From assembly GCF_030063355.1 (NCBI RefSeq), contig NZ_JASISZ010000018.1, forward strand, positions 38,956 through 102,955: a stretch of DNA of 64,000 bases. Reading direction: 5' to 3'. The notes beneath the pieces are model-generated. The model was not told the DNA's origin, did not search any database, and was given only the letters and a program-made list of their open reading frames with translations. This document shows positions 61,514 to 64,000 of the stretch, one piece after another. A program made the translations under genes and the position numbers. Each line of letters starts with the position of its first letter. Positions within the stretch are counted from its first letter, which is position 1. The DNA is from Streptomyces sp. PH10-H1 (GTDB lineage Bacteria > Actinomycetota > Actinomycetes > Streptomycetales > Streptomycetaceae).

Positions 61514-62254
61514 ATGTTCGGACGAGGGGGCGGGGCGGCGGTGATTGCGGACAGCGCACCGGTGAAGCGCAACAGCCTGCGCCAGCAGATCGCCGACGCG
61601 CTCCGCGACGAAGTGCTCACCGGCCGGCTCCCGGCCGGCCGCGACTTCACGGTCAAGGAGATAGCGGAGCTGTACGGCGTCTCCGCGACGCCCGTCCGCG
61701 AAGCGCTCGTCGACCTCGCCGCGCAGGGCCTGCTCGACGTCGAGCAGCACCGGGGCTTCCAGGTCCGGCACTTCGGCCCCGACGATTTCGTCTCCATGGT
61801 CGAGGCGCGCAATCTGGTCACCGAGGGGATCTTCAGCCGGATCGACGGCGACCAGCTGCGCGAGGTGCCCCCCGAGGTGATCGCGTCCGTACGCCGCCGG
61901 GGCGAGGCCGCCGCGCGGGCCGCGCGGGCGGGCACGCTCGATGTGCTGATCGGCTGCGACATCCGCTTCTGGCGCGAGATCGCGGCGCTGTCGGGCAATC
62001 CTCACATCTGCGAGTTCCTCGACCGGATCCGTACCCATACCTGGATGTACTCGGTCCCCTATCTGCGCGCCCACCCGATGCTCGCGGGTGTCTGCTGGTC
62101 GGATCACGTCGAACTCGTCGACGCCGTCCAGGACCGTGATCTGCACACCGCACGCCGTATCGTCGTCGCCTACAACGACCATTCCCTGGCGCTGATGGCG
62201 AAGTTGGCCCCCAGTAGGCGACCAGTGGACGACCAGTCGGCGACCACCTCCTGA
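61514..62254 (+). CDS. GntR-family regulator, FCD (FadR) subfamily
   Basis: This 246-residue protein has an N-terminal winged helix (SLRQQIADALRDEVLTGRLP, FTVKEIAELYGVSATPVREA, LDVEQHRGFQV). An FCD ligand-binding domain follows, with metal-binding histidine/aspartate positions (CDIRFWREIAALSGN, DHVELVDAVQDRDLHTARRI). ATG 61514 is favoured because GGAG lies eight bases upstream; GTG 61487 and later starts are possible. The downstream part of the protein predicts a small carboxylate ligand. It likely regulates itself and the neighbouring aminotransferase. Confidence 0.85.
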   Translation: MFGRGGGAAVIADSAPVKRNSLRQQIADALRDEVLTGRLPAGRDFTVKEIAELYGVSATPVREALVDLAAQGLLDVEQHRGFQVRHFGPDDFVSMVEARNLVTEGIFSRIDGDQLREVPPEVIASVRRRGEAAARAARAGTLDVLIGCDIRFWREIAALSGNPHICEFLDRIRTHTWMYSVPYLRAHPMLAGVCWSDHVELVDAVQDRDLHTARRIVVAYNDHSLALMAKLAPSRRPVDDQSATTS

Positions 62255-62313
62255 CGGCGACCCCGCCTCGCACTACGCTGGCCCGACGATCGCATAGACG
62301 ACTTGGAGCGCCT

Positions 62314-62964
62314 GTGGCCTGCGACTTGTGGCTGGTTCCCCTTGTGGACGTGCTCTGCCACAGCCCGGAAAACCCCTTCTCCGAGGAACTGGCCCGTTAC
62401 GACAAGGCCTTGAACGAAGCGGGGCTGCCGCCGGTGCCCGTCCACACCTATATGCCGGGCCTGTCCGGCGACGTCGGCCCGGTGGCCGGCTTCGACTACG
62501 ACGCGCTGCACTTCCTGCGCCGCGCCTTCCTGTTGAACCTGCAGGGGCTGGAGGTCACCCCGGTCGACGCGCTCGGCGGCGACTACGAGCAGCTGCTGGA
62601 GATGTTCGAGGCGACCGCCCAGCAGTCGCACCTCGTCTGGCACTACGACCACGCGGGCGCGTACGTGCCGCTGGATTTCCCGCATCCGGTGGTCAACGAC
62701 GAACTCCTCGAAGGCGGCGGCCCGCTGGGTTCGAGCCATGGCCTGCTGCGCGATCTCGCGTCCGTGGCCCCGGCGATCGGCATCGACCCGGTCAACCCGC
62801 CGCAGCCCCCGGCCCCGCCGGACCGGCCCACCGGCCTGGAGGAGCCCGCGGCCCAGCCCTCGTACGATCCCAGCCCGTTCGCCCGTGAACGGCACGTCTG
62901 GCTCGGTCTGCACACGGCGGCCACCCGGTCCCTCGCGCAGGGCTCGATGGTGGTCTTCAGCTGA
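62314..62964 (+). CDS. Conserved hypothetical protein
   Basis: This 216-residue acidic protein starts at GTG 62314 (MACDLWLVPLVDVLCHSPEN). Recognisable blocks are ALNEAGLPPVPVHTYMPG, QQSHLVWHYDHAGAYVPLDF and VNDELLEGGGPLGSSHGLLR. There is no membrane segment and no known catalytic motif. I believe orthologues are widespread in Streptomyces, but I know no function. It is separated from gntR by 59 bases and may be co-transcribed with it. Confidence 0.75.
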   Translation: MACDLWLVPLVDVLCHSPENPFSEELARYDKALNEAGLPPVPVHTYMPGLSGDVGPVAGFDYDALHFLRRAFLLNLQGLEVTPVDALGGDYEQLLEMFEATAQQSHLVWHYDHAGAYVPLDFPHPVVNDELLEGGGPLGSSHGLLRDLASVAPAIGIDPVNPPQPPAPPDRPTGLEEPAAQPSYDPSPFARERHVWLGLHTAATRSLAQGSMVVFS

Positions 62965-63001
62965 CGGCGTCTTCAGTCTTCAGTAGAGGGACGGGGGCCG
63001 A

Positions 63002-63745
63002 TCAGCGGGTCGGCCCCTCCGGGGGCCGCTGGCGCGGCATGTTGGGCCGGCCGCCGGGCGCCAACGGGAAGCGGCTGACGGGCCCGCCCTCGGTACGGGC
63101 GGTCCAGGGCACCGTCGACTGCGCGCGCAGCGGCGCGCTCCGCGTCCCGAACTCCGTCATCCAGTCCGCCGTCTCCATCCTGACCAGGTCCGAGACGTCC
63201 TCGCAGAACCGGCGCAGCACCGCCAGACAGCGCTCGGCCGCCTCCGCGGCCGTGCCCTCGGTGGGGCCCAGCACCTCCCGGACGCACTCCGACGCCCAGT
63301 CGAACCGCAGCGCCTCCAGCCGCCGCTGCACCGCCTGCGCGGTGGCGACGTCCCGCATCCAGCCCGAGGTCAGCCCGAAGCAGCGGTCGAGGCCGACACA
63401 GACCCCTGCGAACAGCAGCGCCACGTAGCCCCAGCGCGCGGCGCCGTCCGCGGCCCCCGTCAGGTCGATGAGCGGCAGCGCGGCGCCCACGGTGCCGAAG
63501 CACGCGGCGGCCACCCGCAGCGCGCGCGCCCCGTGCCGCTTCCAGACGCGGTCGGCGAGGTACCAGTCGGTGGTGCGCAGTGCCCCGGACTCGGCCCAGC
63601 GATAGAGCTCCTCCAGGCGTTCGGCGGGCTCGCCCCAGTCGCCGAGGGGAAAAGGCAGCGCCCGCAGGTCCTCCTGGCTATGCAGAGCCCGTTGAACGGG
63701 CTCCTCCCGGGGAGCCTCCTCGGGGTACATGTCCGGCTGGCTCAC
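63002..63745 (-). CDS. Two-helix membrane protein (SLATT-like)
   Basis: This 247-residue protein has two adjacent hydrophobic helices (ALRVAAACFGTVGAALPLI and WGYVALLFAGVCVGLDRCFG) between soluble helical ends (ERLEELYRWAESGALRTTDW before, WMRDVATAQAVQRRLEALRF after). This layout resembles SLATT-type 2TM proteins, some of which are pore-forming effectors beside nucleotide-signal systems. No sensor or cyclase gene adjoins it, so a housekeeping role is as likely. GTG 63745 is favoured: GAGGGAG lies about seven bases upstream, and upstream codons look non-coding. Confidence 0.65.
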   Translation of the reverse strand: MSQPDMYPEEAPREEPVQRALHSQEDLRALPFPLGDWGEPAERLEELYRWAESGALRTTDWYLADRVWKRHGARALRVAAACFGTVGAALPLIDLTGAADGAARWGYVALLFAGVCVGLDRCFGLTSGWMRDVATAQAVQRRLEALRFDWASECVREVLGPTEGTAAEAAERCLAVLRRFCEDVSDLVRMETADWMTEFGTRSAPLRAQSTVPWTARTEGGPVSRFPLAPGGRPNMPRQRPPEGPTR

Positions 63746-64000
63746 TGCGCGCTCCCTCGCAATCCTGCGCTCGTCTTCCGCTCGTCCTCCGCTCGTCTTC
63801 CGAGACGGCGAAGCTCCCTTCTTACCGCCGAACGGCTGACCGTGCTGGCAGGATCGCTGTATTTCAGCCCTTAAGACCGACCGGCAATAGGCAGCCGCTG
63901 TCGAGTGATCAGGTGGGGTGGATGCGGTGCGGGCACGGGTCCAGGCGATCATGGAGTTCTCTACGCTCAGTGATCACGAAGGACGGCCGTGCCCGCGCTG
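63746..64000. other. Right-end non-coding stretch
   Basis: There is no complete gene. GTGCCCGCGCTG at 63989-64000 could be the first codons of a gene cut by the window edge. Nothing else is recognisable. Confidence 0.4.

Noticed and set aside
63002..63745. SLATT-like protein as part of a CBASS-type defence system
   Set aside because: No nucleotidyltransferase, SLOG or other signal gene is adjacent, and the surroundings are core genes, so only the two-helix layout is claimed.
63989..64000. GTGCCCGCGCTG at the right edge resembles the first codons of some Streptomyces IS transposases
   Set aside because: Twelve bases are far too few to support a gene or a mobile element.
1..64000. A CRISPR array
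   Set aside because: No series of identical 25-40 base repeats with unique spacers is present; the tandem repeats found are contiguous units without spacers, and no cas genes occur.

Overview
The window is high-GC actinobacterial DNA that reads as a Streptomyces chromosome. The evidence is strong third-position G/C bias, GTG and TTG starts, stop-start overlaps of the ATGA/GTGA type, a WhiB-family gene of WblA type beside a class A penicillin-binding protein and paired ArsA-like ATPases, DUF317 and DUF4328 proteins, and an actinobacterial mobilisation module. Nearly everything left of the tRNA-Pro gene at 39870-39943 is accessory DNA, and nearly everything right of it looks like conserved core chromosome.

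Accessory half. (1) 44-939: a decayed IS5-like insertion sequence whose transposase has two frameshifts. (2) 1100-13080: a defence island. A tightly coupled three-gene operon encodes an SNF2-type helicase with a degenerate C-terminal DUF3883-like fold, a DUF1156 DPPY methylase and a DUF499 P-loop ATPase. It runs tail-to-tail into a NACHT NTPase carrying an N-terminal Mrr-like nuclease domain. (3) 13959-22992: an XRE regulator and NUDIX gene, divergent from an operon-like run. The run encodes an aminoglycoside-phosphotransferase-like kinase, an archaeal-type S-adenosylmethionine synthetase, a second kinase, a histidine phosphatase, a second-type seryl-tRNA synthetase, a GT4 glycosyltransferase and a free-standing alanyl-tRNA-synthetase-like core. 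I do not recognise this set as a described pathway. (4) 23296-24771: a DUF317 protein and a small hypothetical protein.

(5) 24828-33408: an integrative mobilisable element. It has a relaxase, MobC, a membrane protein, a DnaC-like loader and a DnaD-like replication protein, all leftward. It also has a broken HTH regulator, an excisionase-like protein and a tyrosine integrase with a LacI-type HTH inserted in its catalytic domain. The mobilisation/replication block is bounded by a 39-bp inverted repeat (24828-24866 and 30999-31037) that contains a hairpin. (6) 33452-39689: cargo between the integrase and the tRNA-Pro gene, namely a coiled-coil Mrr-type restriction endonuclease and three proteins of unknown function. 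Repeated CGGCTCCCA motifs beside the tRNA 3' end suggest integrase arm sites.

Core half (39870-64000): tRNA-Pro(CGG), a Pr6Pr membrane protein, a metallophosphoesterase, two overlapping ATP-grasp ligases, YqeY, a class A PBP, WblA, two ArsA-family ATPases, DUF4177, RidA, NUDIX and MBL-fold hydrolases, a cytochrome P450, a diacylglycerol-kinase-like protein, PurA, two tandem Ser/Thr kinases with different C-terminal modules, a class III aminotransferase with a GntR regulator, and two conserved proteins. Very strong hairpin terminators lie between convergent pairs (44256-44315 and 56233-56284). Short tandem repeats recur at gene junctions here, most strikingly a 27-bp repeat that multiplies the start codon of the P450.
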